Shown here in pieces: positions 26,064 to 35,537 of a stretch of 64,000 bases of DNA (positions within the stretch are counted from its first letter, which is position 1; each line of letters begins with the position of its first letter). This DNA comes from Deltaproteobacteria bacterium HGW-Deltaproteobacteria-19. GTDB taxonomy: Bacteria > Desulfobacterota > Syntrophia > Syntrophales > PHBD01. The notes below the pieces were generated by a model. The model was not told the DNA's origin, did not search any database, and worked only from the letters and a program-made list of their open reading frames with translations. The position numbers and the translations under genes are program-made. The stretch lies in NCBI GenBank assembly GCA_002841865.1, contig PHBD01000014.1, positions 53,723-117,722 on the forward strand, written 5' to 3'.

Positions 26064-28766
26064 ATGGAAAAGAAAATCCCTCTCACCATCGACGGCAGGG
26101 CCGTCCAGGGCCGTGCAGGACAGACCATCCTGGAAGTGGCCCGGCACAGCGGCATCTTCATTCCCACCCTTTGCTACATGGATCGGACCACGAAGGTCGG
26201 CGCCTGCCGGGTGTGCGTGGTGGAGGTTGAAGGCGCCCGGACACTCGTTGCATCCTGCTGTATGCCTATCAGCCCTGGCATGGTGGTCCGCACTGACACA
26301 CCCAAGGTGCAGGCGGCCCAGCGAATGGTCGTGGAGCTCCTCTGGTCCTCGGGGGACCATAACTGCCTCACTTGTGAGCGTAATGGCAGCTGCGAGCTTC
26401 AGGACCTGGTCTACCGGTTCCAGATCGAAAAGCCCCGTTTCGAGATCACCCCCCCGGGACACGCGAAGGACCTCTCCAACTCGATGATCCAGCGGGATCT
26501 GAACAAGTGCGTCCTCTGCGGCCGGTGCATTCGGGCCTGCAACGAGATCCAGGTGAACGAGGTCCTCGACTTCACCCGCCGCGGATCCCGCGCCAAGGTA
26601 GGCCCCGCATTCGAAACCGATTATATCGACTCGGACTGCTTCTTCTGCGGCGAATGCGCGGACGCATGCCCCGTGGGGGCCATCACGCTCCGCCCGGCCC
26701 GCTTCGGCGGCCGCCCCTGGGAGACGAAAAAGGTCCGCACGACCTGCACGTACTGCGGTGTCGGTTGTCAGATGGAGCTGAACGTCCATGAAGACCGGAT
26801 TGTCTCCGTTACGGGAAATTCCGCTTTCGGCGAGCCCAACCTGGGAAGCCTCTGCGCCAAAGGACGCTTCGGCATGGACTTCGTCCACCATCCGGACCGC
26901 CTCAAGAAGCCGCTGATCCGGCGGGAAAAGGGCGGTGATCTGGAGGAGGCTTCATGGGAGGAGGCGCTCGACCTGGTGGCGAGTCGTTTCAAGGAGATCA
27001 GGGAGAAGAGCGGACCCGACGCCCTGGCGGGCCTCTCCTCGGCCCGCTGCACCAACGAGGAGAACTACCTTTTCCAGAAGTTCATGCGCGCGGGGATCGG
27101 CACCAACAATGTGGATCACTGTGCCCGACTCTGACACTCCGTAACGGTGGCCGGTCTGGCCGCCGCATTCGGCAGTGGCGCCATGACGAACTCCATCGCG
27201 GAGCTCGAGTACACCGACTGCATCCTGGCGACGGGGACGAACACGACGGAGAACCACCCGGTCATCGGGGCGGTGGTAAAGCGGGCCGTCCGCCAGCACA
27301 ACACGAAGCTGGTCGTCATCGATCCGCGGGAAATCACCCTGACGAAGTACGCCGACATCTGGCTCCGCCAGAAGCCAGGGACGGACGTGGCGGTCCTGAA
27401 CGGACTGATGAACGTTATCCTGGCGGAAAACCTTTCCGACAAAGCCTTCGTCGAGGGCCGCACCGAGAATTTCGAGGCCTTCCGGCAGGTCGTGGAGAAG
27501 TACACCCCGGAGTTTGTCGAGAAGATCTCCGGTGTCCCCGCGGAGGACCTGAAGCGGGCAGCCAGGATGTATGCCCGGGCGAAGCGGGCCTCCATCCTCT
27601 ACTCCATGGGGATCACCCAGCACACCACCGGGACGGACAATGTCAAGTCCGTAGCCAACCTGTCGATGCTCTGCGGCAATGTGGGCATCGAGGGTGGCGG
27701 CGTAAACCCCCTCCGGGGGCAGAACAACGTCCAGGGGGCCTGCGACATGGGGGCTCTGCCGAATGTCTTCCCGGCCTACCAGCAGGTGGCCGCCCCGGAG
27801 GTCCGGGCATTCTTCGAGAAGGCCTGGGGAGTTCAAACTCTCCCGGGAAAGCCGGGCTTGACGATCATGGAGATCATGAACGCTGCCCATCACGGCGACA
27901 TCAAAGGGCTTTACATCATGGGCGAGAATCCGATGATTTCCGACCCGGATCTGTCCCACGCCGAGGAGTCCCTGAAGAAACTCGACTTCCTGGTGGTCCA
28001 GGACATCTTCCTGACGGAAACCGCGCGGCTCGCCGACGTGGTCCTGCCCTCGGCCTCATTCGCCGAGAAAGAAGGCACCTTCACGAACACGGAGCGGCGT
28101 GTCCAGAGGGTCCGCAAGGCCGTCGGCTCTCCCGGAGAGGCTCTCCCGGACTGGGAGATCATCGCCCGCATCGCAACCCGCATGGGATATCCCATGGCGT
28201 ACGGCAATGCCCGGGAGATCTGGGAGGAGATCCGGAAGGTCACCCCGAGTTACGCCGGCATTTCCTATAAACGGATTGAGCGGGAGGGGCTCCAGTGGCC
28301 CTGCCCGAACACGGAGCACCCGGGGACACGTTTCCTCCACAAGGAACGCTTCACCAGAGGCCGCGGGCTCTTCTCCGCCATTGAGTATTTGCCGCCGGCG
28401 GAGCTGCCGGATGAAGCATATCCGATGATCCTCTCGACGGGCCGGGTCCTCTACCACTACCACACGGGGACCATGACCCGCGTCTCGAAAGGCCTCTCGG
28501 AGCGGTATTCCGAGAGCCTCGTCGAAATCAACCCCGAGGATGCAAGTCGCCTGGGAATCGACGACGGCCGGACCGTCCGGCTGACCTCCCGCCGGGGCTC
28601 GGTCCGGGCGAAGGCCAAAGTAACCGGCCGCTCCCCCGTGGGTACGGTCTTCATGAACTTCCATTTCCGCGAGGCGGCAGTGAATCTCCTCACGAATCCG
28701 GCCCTGGACCCTATCGGCAAGATCCCCGAGTACAAGGTCTGTGCCGTTCGCGTCGAGGCCGCCTGA
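26064..28766 (+). CDS. fdhA: Selenocysteine-containing formate dehydrogenase, catalytic subunit
   Basis: 900 residues when the TGA at 27132-27134 is read as selenocysteine (residue 357). The N-terminus has a 2Fe-2S plug of the NuoG type (C37, C48, C51, C65 region), a CERNGSC cluster-binding segment, two 4Fe-4S ferredoxin clusters ([23 protein letters not shown]), then the molybdopterin domain with its own cluster (CTYCGVGCQ). The context CARL-Sec-HSVTV is the usual formate dehydrogenase active site. Downstream sequence in the same frame continues the family to the C-terminal MopB domain. It oxidises formate, or reduces CO2, and passes electrons to a partner not found here. A SECIS hairpin follows the UGA. 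Confidence 0.93.
27132..27164 (+). promoter_or_regulatory. Selenocysteine codon and SECIS element of fdhA
   Basis: TGA at 27132-27134. GGTGGCC (27146-27152) pairs with GGCCGCC (27158-27164), enclosing the loop GGTCT that starts 19 bases after the UGA. GGUCU is the loop of the well-known E. coli fdhF element bound by SelB. Confidence 0.88.
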
Positions 28767-28971
28767 ACCGGGGGAAACCCGACGGCAGATATTTTATCTG
28801 TCTGAAATTGCAACTTTATTGATGACGGCGCGGGCAGAAAAGGTCTTGGCGCTTCGGAAACGGGGCACAGGCCTTCCGCCGCCCTTGCCGGAGAAGGAGA
28901 ATCGCCTTCCGAGCCTGCAAAAACAGGGCTTCGCGTGGCTTCGGCCTGCCAAGACGAACCCGCCATAAAGC

Positions 28972-29000
28972 TTGACAGGCATGGTGCCGGGTGATATACG
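28972..29000 (+). promoter_or_regulatory. Sigma-70 promoter of tRNA-Pro
   Basis: TTGACA (28972-28977), 17-base spacer, TATACG (28995-29000). The tRNA begins 15 bases further on. Confidence 0.75.
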
Positions 29001-29014
29001 CTGCCCCAATGTGT

Positions 29015-29091
<77 letters not shown>

Positions 29092-29102
29092 TCGAAATCA
29101 AT

Positions 29103-29131
29103 GGGTTAGCCAACTTGGCTAACCCTTTTTT
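29103..29131 (+). terminator. Terminator of tRNA-Pro
   Basis: GGGTTAGCCAA (29103-29113) pairs perfectly with TTGGCTAACCC (29115-29125), followed by six T residues. Confidence 0.9.
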
Positions 29132-29366
29132 CGTTTTCCAGGTGAGAATTTCCAAAGGCTTCATCGTAGATCCTCATCGCCTTGCACCTGACCTTCTTGA
29201 CCTTCTCCCCGAAAACTCACCGCATGACCGGACCTGTCTTTGGGGGATCCCCAAAATGGCGGAATTCTGTTTTCCAATGTGGTAGATGATTCTCGGTCAG
29301 GAAGGTGGGTTCTTCCACCATTCCATCAATGCGAGACGGCGTTTCAGCTGGAGGTACAGGAAAGAA

Positions 29367-31274
29367 ATGAAAGACCAGCCGCATGGCATGCGTGATCGAA
29401 TCGACAACGTGGATGTCTCGATATTCCAGACGAAGCAGGATTGGATCGAGAACATTGATTTCAGGCAAATGGTGGAAGATCTTCAAATTATTGTGTGCGT
29501 TTACGATATTGACGGATTCATCTACCTGAATCCGGTCGGTGAAAAGATGACGGGCTACTCCTTGGAGGAGGTCAGGGTAAAGAGATTCTGGGAAGTGACA
29601 CATCCCGAAGATGCCCTTTGGATAAAGCCGAGAGGGTTGGCGAGGCTCCGCGGCGAGGCGGTCCCGTCCACTCGTGAATTCAGGATTATAAAGAAAAACG
29701 GCCAGGTGATGTGGGTCAATGTCTTTTGGATGATCACCCCGTGGCACGGGAAGAACACGATTATCATGGCGTGTGTCGACGTCACAGAAAACAAGCGCTT
29801 GACCGAAGAATTGCAGGCATCACGAAGTGAACTGGAAACACGCGTGAAAGAGAGAACGGAGGAATTGAATCGAACGAACAAGGAACTGCTGCTCCTCAAC
29901 CAGAATCTCAACAACATCCTCAAGAACATATCCGACGGTGTGGTCACCGTGAACCAGACCGGCGACGTTGTCCTGCTGAATGCATTCCTCGACCATGTGT
30001 CAAAAAGTGCCGTCGGCAAAATCAAGCACCGGCTTTCAAGCATGATTTTAAAAGAAGACGACAGCATCTTGAATAAAATGCTCCGGGAAAAGAAGACGTT
30101 CAGCGATGAGGAAATCATCTTTCCAACGGCGGAGGGTTCCCTCAATCTTCTGGTTTCAGGAACTCCGATTCTGGACGAAGAGGGGGCGGTCCAGAGCGGC
30201 GTCATCGTCCTGAGGCCGATGAAGGATGTGCATCGGTTGATTCAGCGTTTCAGCGGCTATCGGGCGACCTTCTGCTTTGAAGACATCATCACCAACGACC
30301 CGATCATGTTGACGCTGATCGAGAATGCGAGGAACACGGCTCTGGGCAACAGCAACGTCGTGATCGAGGGCGCCAGTGGAACGGGAAAAGAGCTGTTTGC
30401 GCAGGCCATCCACAACTATGGGCCCAGGAGCCGTGGACCGTTCATTGCCGTGAATTGCGGAGCCATCCCGCGGGAATTGATCGCCAGTGAACTGTTCGGC
30501 TATGCGGAAGGCGCTTTTACCGGGGCAAAAAAAAGCGGCAACCCGGGAAAATTCGAGCTGGCCTCGGGAGGCACGCTGTTTCTGGACGAAATCGGTGACA
30601 TGTCCATCGATCAACAGGTGTCTCTCCTGCGGGTCATCCAGGAAAAAAGGTTGACCCGCATCGGCGGACACGACGCGATTCCCGTCGACGTCCGCATTAT
30701 CTGTGCGACCAACAAGGACCTCTACAGCGAAATGAGGACCGGAAGTTTTCGAAACGATCTGTACTACCGTCTGAACGTCATCAATATAAAAATCCCGCCG
30801 CTCAGGGAGCGGCGCGGGGATATCATGCTTTTATTCAACCATTTCATGAAAATGGCGGAACGGAAGGCAAACAAGAAGAGCAGCAGGATCAGCGGCGATG
30901 TTCAAAAGCACCTGATCAATTACAGTTGGCCGGGAAACGTGAGGGAATTGCAGAATGTGGTCGAACGCATGGTAAATGTGATGTCGGGCAGTTCCCTGGA
31001 GACGGACCAACTGCCGCAGGATATCAAGATGGCTGTCCCTTCCGTCGCATCATACCATGAAGCCAATCGGGCAACGAAAGCTTCAGTGAACACCATTGAC
31101 GTAGATGCGGCCCGAAAATTGTACAGGCAGAAATCGGGAGAGGCCGAGAAGCAGCACATCATGGGGCTTCTGGAGCTTCATCACGGCAATATCAGCCGGG
31201 CTGCCAGAGAAATCGGGATATCCCGCACCACGTTGTACAAAAAGATAAGGCTCTACAATTCAGGCAAATGCTGA
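29367..31274 (+). CDS. Sigma-54-dependent activator with PAS sensor domains
   Basis: 635 residues from ATG 29367, which has AGGAAAG just upstream (an ATG at 29286 would add 27 residues). Order: PAS (about 30-140, IIVCVYDIDGFIYLNPVGEKMTGY), coiled coil, second PAS-like domain (about 185-290), AAA+ domain (about 310-550) with Walker A GASGTGKE, GAFTGAKK loop that contacts sigma-54, and LFLDEIGD. The C-terminal Fis-type helix-turn-helix is NISRAAREIGISRTTLYKKI. It senses a cytoplasmic ligand through PAS rather than by phosphorylation. A sigma-54 promoter with an upstream palindrome lies just after it, so it very likely activates the following CoA-transferase operon. Confidence 0.92.
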   Translation: MKDQPHGMRDRIDNVDVSIFQTKQDWIENIDFRQMVEDLQIIVCVYDIDGFIYLNPVGEKMTGYSLEEVRVKRFWEVTHPEDALWIKPRGLARLRGEAVPSTREFRIIKKNGQVMWVNVFWMITPWHGKNTIIMACVDVTENKRLTEELQASRSELETRVKERTEELNRTNKELLLLNQNLNNILKNISDGVVTVNQTGDVVLLNAFLDHVSKSAVGKIKHRLSSMILKEDDSILNKMLREKKTFSDEEIIFPTAEGSLNLLVSGTPILDEEGAVQSGVIVLRPMKDVHRLIQRFSGYRATFCFEDIITNDPIMLTLIENARNTALGNSNVVIEGASGTGKELFAQAIHNYGPRSRGPFIAVNCGAIPRELIASELFGYAEGAFTGAKKSGNPGKFELASGGTLFLDEIGDMSIDQQVSLLRVIQEKRLTRIGGHDAIPVDVRIICATNKDLYSEMRTGSFRNDLYYRLNVINIKIPPLRERRGDIMLLFNHFMKMAERKANKKSSRISGDVQKHLINYSWPGNVRELQNVVERMVNVMSGSSLETDQLPQDIKMAVPSVASYHEANRATKASVNTIDVDAARKLYRQKSGEAEKQHIMGLLELHHGNISRAAREIGISRTTLYKKIRLYNSGKC

Positions 31275-31310
31275 GCCTTCAATCCTGCGGGAAAGTGTAC
31301 ATGCAATGTC

Positions 31311-31327
31311 CATGTGACGTTCACATG
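31311..31327. promoter_or_regulatory. Probable upstream activator site
   Basis: CATGTGA-CGT-TCACATG, a perfect palindrome with 7-base arms. Its centre is about 113 bases before the -24 element, the usual distance for an enhancer bound by a sigma-54 activator. Confidence 0.6.
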
Positions 31328-31431
31328 TGGTCGCTAGATTGACGATCCAGAAACATTTCTTCCCACCTCCCTCCGAATAAAAACCACCGAATAAACAATT
31401 AGATGTCTGAAATGGCCGGCCTCGTTGACAA

Positions 31432-31446
31432 TGGCATGCACTTTGC
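31432..31446 (+). promoter_or_regulatory. Sigma-54 (-24/-12) promoter
   Basis: TGGCATGCACTTTGC fits TGGCACG-N4-TTGC with one change (C to T at the sixth position) and exact GG-to-GC spacing. It lies 176 bases before the first CoA-transferase ATG. Confidence 0.75.
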
Positions 31447-31621
31447 CCATGGGTGTTGAATCAGTCGGACGGATCCCTGACGGATGAGCATAAGAAGCGT
31501 AAAACGTTTTTAATGGGAAGTGGAGACATATGGTCAACAGTCAGACATGGAGGGTGTTTGGGTGGTCGTTTCCCGATCGAAAGGAAACGCATCGTTCCTG
31601 AAGTGTGGAAAGGAGGCTCGC

Positions 31622-32680
31622 ATGGAAAAATACATGGATGCCGATAAAAGGATGACCGCAGCCGAGGCGATCGGGCGTTTTGTCAACGATGGTGAATCTT
31701 TTGTTTTTGCCAATTGCCTCTATTGCATGCCCCTCGCGCTCACCCATGAGTTGATCCGCCAGGGCAAGAAGAACCTGATGGCCTTTCAGCAGGGGGGGAT
31801 CGAAGAAATCGACCAGCTGATCCTGAGCAAAGTAATCGACCGTCTCGTCCTGGCCTACAATTTCAGGGCCGGCGGCCCCCGCATCGTAAGTCCGCTCGAT
31901 CGTGCCATAAAAGAGGGTCAGGTTGCCGTCGAGGAAATGACAAACCACACCCTGCTGTCCATGATGAAGGCCGGGGCCATGGGGTATCCCTTCCTGCCGG
32001 TTCTGCCGGGCATCAAGGTGACGGACGTGGTGAGACGAAACGGATTCATGGGGAATCAGCGATTCGCCCGGCTCCCGGATCCTTTCACGGGGAAAGACAC
32101 CCTGGTCGTCAAGGGCTTCAATCCCGATTTCGCCCTCATTCACGTCCAGCGAGCCGACCGGGCCGGAAACGGGCAGCTCTGGGGGGCCATGATCAACAGC
32201 AAATGGGCTGCCCTGGCGGCAAAGAAAGTGATCCTTTCGTGCGAAGAGATTGTCGACACGGAGGTGATCATGTCCTCCCCCCACCTGACAATCGTTCCGT
32301 CCCACAAGGTCTGCGCCGTCGTCGAATGTCCCTGGGGCGCACACCCCTCGGAGGTGCTGGGACATTACGACTATGATTTCCCCTTCCGGGTCCTGTTCGT
32401 CGGATCCGCTGCCAACCCGGATGCGGCGAAGTTCTGGCTCGATGAATGGATTCACAAGGTGAAGGACCGCCAGGAGTATATCCGGCACTACGTGAAGAGG
32501 TTTGGCAGGGATACGCTCGAAGCGTTCCGGGCCAAGCCGTTCAAGAGTGTCCCGGCCGATTACGGCTCGACGTTCTCCCGGGACTGGGATGATCAGGGAT
32601 ACTCGAGGAGCATGGGCATGACCATGCAGGAATTCGTTGCCATGCTGGACGCGAAAGGAGCGCTGATCGATGGGAACTAA
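31622..32680 (+). CDS. CoA-transferase-like alpha subunit (family I)
   Basis: 352 residues. It resembles the alpha subunit of family I CoA-transferases (3-oxoacid or glutaconate type): N-terminal FVNDGESFVFANCLYCMPLALTHEL, then VEEMTNHTLLSMMKAGAMGYPFLPVLPG (about residues 103-130). AAAGGAGG lies 7 bases before the ATG. It overlaps the beta subunit by 11 bases. Longer than usual alpha subunits, with an extra C-terminal segment. The substrate is unknown. Confidence 0.83.
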   Translation: MEKYMDADKRMTAAEAIGRFVNDGESFVFANCLYCMPLALTHELIRQGKKNLMAFQQGGIEEIDQLILSKVIDRLVLAYNFRAGGPRIVSPLDRAIKEGQVAVEEMTNHTLLSMMKAGAMGYPFLPVLPGIKVTDVVRRNGFMGNQRFARLPDPFTGKDTLVVKGFNPDFALIHVQRADRAGNGQLWGAMINSKWAALAAKKVILSCEEIVDTEVIMSSPHLTIVPSHKVCAVVECPWGAHPSEVLGHYDYDFPFRVLFVGSAANPDAAKFWLDEWIHKVKDRQEYIRHYVKRFGRDTLEAFRAKPFKSVPADYGSTFSRDWDDQGYSRSMGMTMQEFVAMLDAKGALIDGN

Positions 32681-33488
32681 ATTCACGATCCAGGAGCTGA
32701 TCGTCTCGCGGGCCGCCAAGGAACTGAAGGACAGGGAATTCGTCGTGATCGGCCAGGGCATTGCCATGGCTGCGGGCGTCCTGGCAAGGAGGACCCACGC
32801 CCCCAACTCCGTGATCCTCACCGAGGCGGGCCTCCTGGGGATTGATCCCTTCAAGGTCCCGCTCCACATCGCCGATCCCACCTGCACCCGGGGATTCACG
32901 TATTCGTGCGACATGATCGACATCTTCACCACGGTCCTGAACCAGGGCTACGTGGACGTGACCTTTCTGGGTGTCGGCCAGATCGACCGTTTCGGAAACA
33001 TGAACAGCAGCTACCTTGGCGAGCCGGGCAACTACACGACCCGCATGACCGGCGCCGGGGGAGCCCCCGAGTTCATCGGCTACGCCGGCCGGGCCATTCT
33101 CACCATGAGCGGCGGCACCTTCGTGGAAAAGCTGGACTACTTTACCTCTCCCGGGTATCTGGAAGGCGGCGACTCGCGTTACGCGGCGGGGATGCCCGAA
33201 GGATCGGGACCGAGCGTGCTCATCACGACCCGGGGCGTCTTCAAGTTCGACGAGACCTCGAAGGAAATGTACCTGGCAGGGCTTCACCCCGGGGTGACGG
33301 TCGACGAGATCCGGGCCGAGGTGCCCTGGGACCTGAAGATTGCCGACCGGCTGGAAACGACGCCGGCACCGACGGAAGAGGAGATCGCCATTCTCCGCAG
33401 CTTTGCCCCGGACATCACCATGGGGCGGAAACTGCAGCTCGAAGTCGTGATGAAGCAGGTTATCAACCTTCTTTCGAAAGGAGCGTGA
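32670..33488 (+). CDS. CoA-transferase-like beta subunit (family I)
   Basis: 272 residues. HAPNSVILTEAGLLGIDPF (about residues 44-62) carries the glutamate that forms the acyl-CoA/glutamyl-CoA intermediate in family I enzymes, and the YVDVTFLGVGQIDRFGNMNSSYLG stretch is typical of beta subunits. With the alpha subunit it would move CoA between carboxylic acids. Starts inside the end of the alpha gene. Together the genes look like a true transferase, in contrast to the second pair at 34629-36275. Confidence 0.85.
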   Translation: MGTKFTIQELIVSRAAKELKDREFVVIGQGIAMAAGVLARRTHAPNSVILTEAGLLGIDPFKVPLHIADPTCTRGFTYSCDMIDIFTTVLNQGYVDVTFLGVGQIDRFGNMNSSYLGEPGNYTTRMTGAGGAPEFIGYAGRAILTMSGGTFVEKLDYFTSPGYLEGGDSRYAAGMPEGSGPSVLITTRGVFKFDETSKEMYLAGLHPGVTVDEIRAEVPWDLKIADRLETTPAPTEEEIAILRSFAPDITMGRKLQLEVVMKQVINLLSKGA

Positions 33489-33492
33489 CCGC

Positions 33493-34482
33493 ATGACGGA
33501 AGGGAAGAAGACGAATCGGCCGTACAGGATTATCGACGCGCTTTGCTATGTACCCACGGAAGAAGTCGTTCTGGATCTTCCCGTCTCCCTGCCGCCCCAG
33601 ATGGCCCCGTACCTCAAAAACGTTTTCGGGCCGCGGGTCGCCCCGTTGATGGGCATCACCGCGGAAGAGTTTTACCGGATGAAGATCACGATGAGCCAGG
33701 AGGAACTGCGGAAGGCCCTGGGGCCGAAGATGAAGTTCATGTCCATGAAGCTGGAAGAGTTCATAAAACAGCTCGACGAGATGGGCGTGGAGAAAGCCGT
33801 CATCTTCAACCTGGATGAAGAGACTCCCAGCAGGCTGAAAGGGCTGCCCAACGACTACTATGCCGGCGTGGTCCGGCGGTACCCGGATAAGTTCATCGGC
33901 ATGGCAGGGATCGATCCCCTGAAGGGCATGGCAGCGGTGCGGGAGATCCGGCGCAGTTACGATCTGGGCCTGCGCGGGATCGGGGTCCGGCCGTTCATGT
34001 TCGGGATTCCGCCCCACCACGCAAAAATGTATCCCCTGTACTCCACCTGCGTCGAGCTCGACATCCCCGTCTGGTTCCATACGGGGATCAACTACTCCAC
34101 CAACAACATGGAGGTGGAGAGGCCGGTTTACTTCGACATCGTGGCGCAGGATTTTCCCGAGCTCAAGATCATCGCCGGCCACGGCGGCTGGCCCTGGGTG
34201 CCGGAGATGATGGCCGTGGTCCGGCGCAACGAAAACGTGTATATCGACATCTCCTCCATCGATCCGCGGTATCTCGCGATGCCCGGCTCGGGGTGGGAGA
34301 CCCTGATGCAGCTGGGAAACTCCGTCCTCCAGGACAAGATCCTGTTCGGTTCAACCTGGCTGTTCATGGGGCGAACGATCAGGCAACTGGCCGACGGCAT
34401 CATGGACCTGCCGCTGAAGGAGACGGTCAAGCACAAGTGGCTGTACGGCAATGCGGCCCGCCTGTTCGGGCTGTCGGCATGA
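33493..34482 (+). CDS. Amidohydrolase-type (amidohydro-rel) TIM-barrel protein
   Basis: 329 residues. KIIAGHGGWPWVPEMM (about 225-240) and ENVYIDISSIDPRY match the amidohydrolase_2 family, which includes decarboxylases and hydratases of the ACMSD/LigJ kind. The N-terminus normally has IDxHxH metal ligands, but here reads IDALCYVPT. The metal site is therefore incomplete and ordinary hydrolysis is doubtful. It starts 4 bases after the beta subunit stop, in the same operon. Confidence 0.78.
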   Translation: MTEGKKTNRPYRIIDALCYVPTEEVVLDLPVSLPPQMAPYLKNVFGPRVAPLMGITAEEFYRMKITMSQEELRKALGPKMKFMSMKLEEFIKQLDEMGVEKAVIFNLDEETPSRLKGLPNDYYAGVVRRYPDKFIGMAGIDPLKGMAAVREIRRSYDLGLRGIGVRPFMFGIPPHHAKMYPLYSTCVELDIPVWFHTGINYSTNNMEVERPVYFDIVAQDFPELKIIAGHGGWPWVPEMMAVVRRNENVYIDISSIDPRYLAMPGSGWETLMQLGNSVLQDKILFGSTWLFMGRTIRQLADGIMDLPLKETVKHKWLYGNAARLFGLSA

Positions 34483-34628
34483 CCGGGATGCCTTGCTTTC
34501 CGGATCGGAGATGATGGGGGCAAGGGACGCTTCAGGCGTCCTCCCTGTCAACAAACGGACCACATGCCCGGGACAGGCTGACGGGGCGATCCTGTTGGCG
34601 TGAATCCCGGCAGGAGAGGATCGGAACG

Positions 34629-35486
34629 ATGAAAGACAAACTCATGACAGCGGCCGAAGCGGCCCGGATAGTTGAAGACGGGATGCACCTCGGTGTCGGT
34701 GCCGGGATGGCGATGAATCCCATGCCGGTGATCCGGGAGATCATCCGGAACGGCGTCCGCGGGCTCACCCTGACGCCTGTCCTCACGGGGGGGTACGTGA
34801 CGGATCTCCTCATCGGCGCCGGGGCCGTGGAGACAATCCAGTTCCCGCAGATCGTCCTCGACGAGTTCGGGCTGGCCCCCCATTTTCGCAAATGGGCGGA
34901 ATCAGGCCGGCTCAAGCTCCTGGAGACCATGTGACCGGCCCTGCTCCTGGGGCTCCAGGCTGGAGCCCATCAATTGCCGTTCATCCCCGTCATCGGTTTC
35001 CTGGGGACGGACTACATGAAAATCCGGGACGATTTCAAGGTCGTCAAGGATCCCTATTCGGGTGAGGACTATGTCGTGGTTCCGCCCATCATCCCGGATG
35101 TCGCGGTCATCCACGGCCTCAAGGGAGACCGGTCCGGCGGCGTCACCGTCCTGGGCGCCCGGAACGATCGGCTGCTGGCCACGGCGGCCCGAAAGACCAT
35201 CGCCGTCGTCGAGGAGCTCGTCGAGCCCGGCGAGGTTCTGCCCGGGCTCCAGGAGGTCTATGTCGCACCGGTGCACATAGACGCGGTCGTTGTGGCCCCC
35301 GGAGGGGCGCATCCCACGGAATGCCCGGGCCGCTACGAAATCGACGCCGGCCACATCATGACCTACCTCACCGCCGCGAAGGACGAGGCCTCTTTTCAGA
35401 ATTACCTGGAGACGTACATTACGGGACCGGCGGATCACGAGGCTTACCTGAAGAAGGTCGGCTTCAGGACCCCGGATGCAACATAA
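34629..35486 (+). CDS. CoA-transferase-like alpha subunit with in-frame UGA; candidate selenoprotein
   Basis: 285 residues if TGA at 34932-34934 (codon 102) is read through. The part before it (AARIVEDGMHLGVGAGMAMNPM, VLDEFGLAPHFRKW) and the part after it (ALLLGLQAGAHQLPFIPVIGFLGTDYM, then AVIHGLKGDRSGGVTVLG) both match family I alpha subunits and join with no gap. The UGA sits three residues after the conserved glutamate (ETM-Sec-P). In the other alpha subunit the aligned residue is asparagine 108. A hairpin with SECIS-like distance and loop follows. The ATG has GGAGAGG upstream. Alternatives: nonsense mutation or sequence error. Confidence 0.72.
34932..34968 (+). promoter_or_regulatory. Putative selenocysteine codon and SECIS-like hairpin
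   Basis: TGA 34932-34934. GGGCTCCA (34950-34957) and TGGAGCCC (34961-34968) pair perfectly around GGC. The loop begins 24 bases after the UGA, within the range I recall for bacterial SECIS elements, and a G is first in the loop. It could also arise by chance in GC-rich coding DNA. Confidence 0.5.
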
Positions 35487-35537
35487 AATCGGAGTACCCT
35501 TTCGGCACGAAAGAAACCATTTGATGAGGGAAACATC

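Larger units (their letters stand above)
31275..31621. other. Regulatory region between activator and CoA-transferase operon
   Basis: About 350 bases with no gene; it holds the palindrome at 31311-31327, the sigma-54 promoter at 31432-31446, and a roughly 165-base leader to the first ATG. Confidence 0.6.

Noticed and set aside
34974..35486. Separate gene beginning after the UGA
   Set aside because: It would start at TTG inside a conserved alpha-subunit segment without ribosome binding site; continuity with the upstream part fits better.
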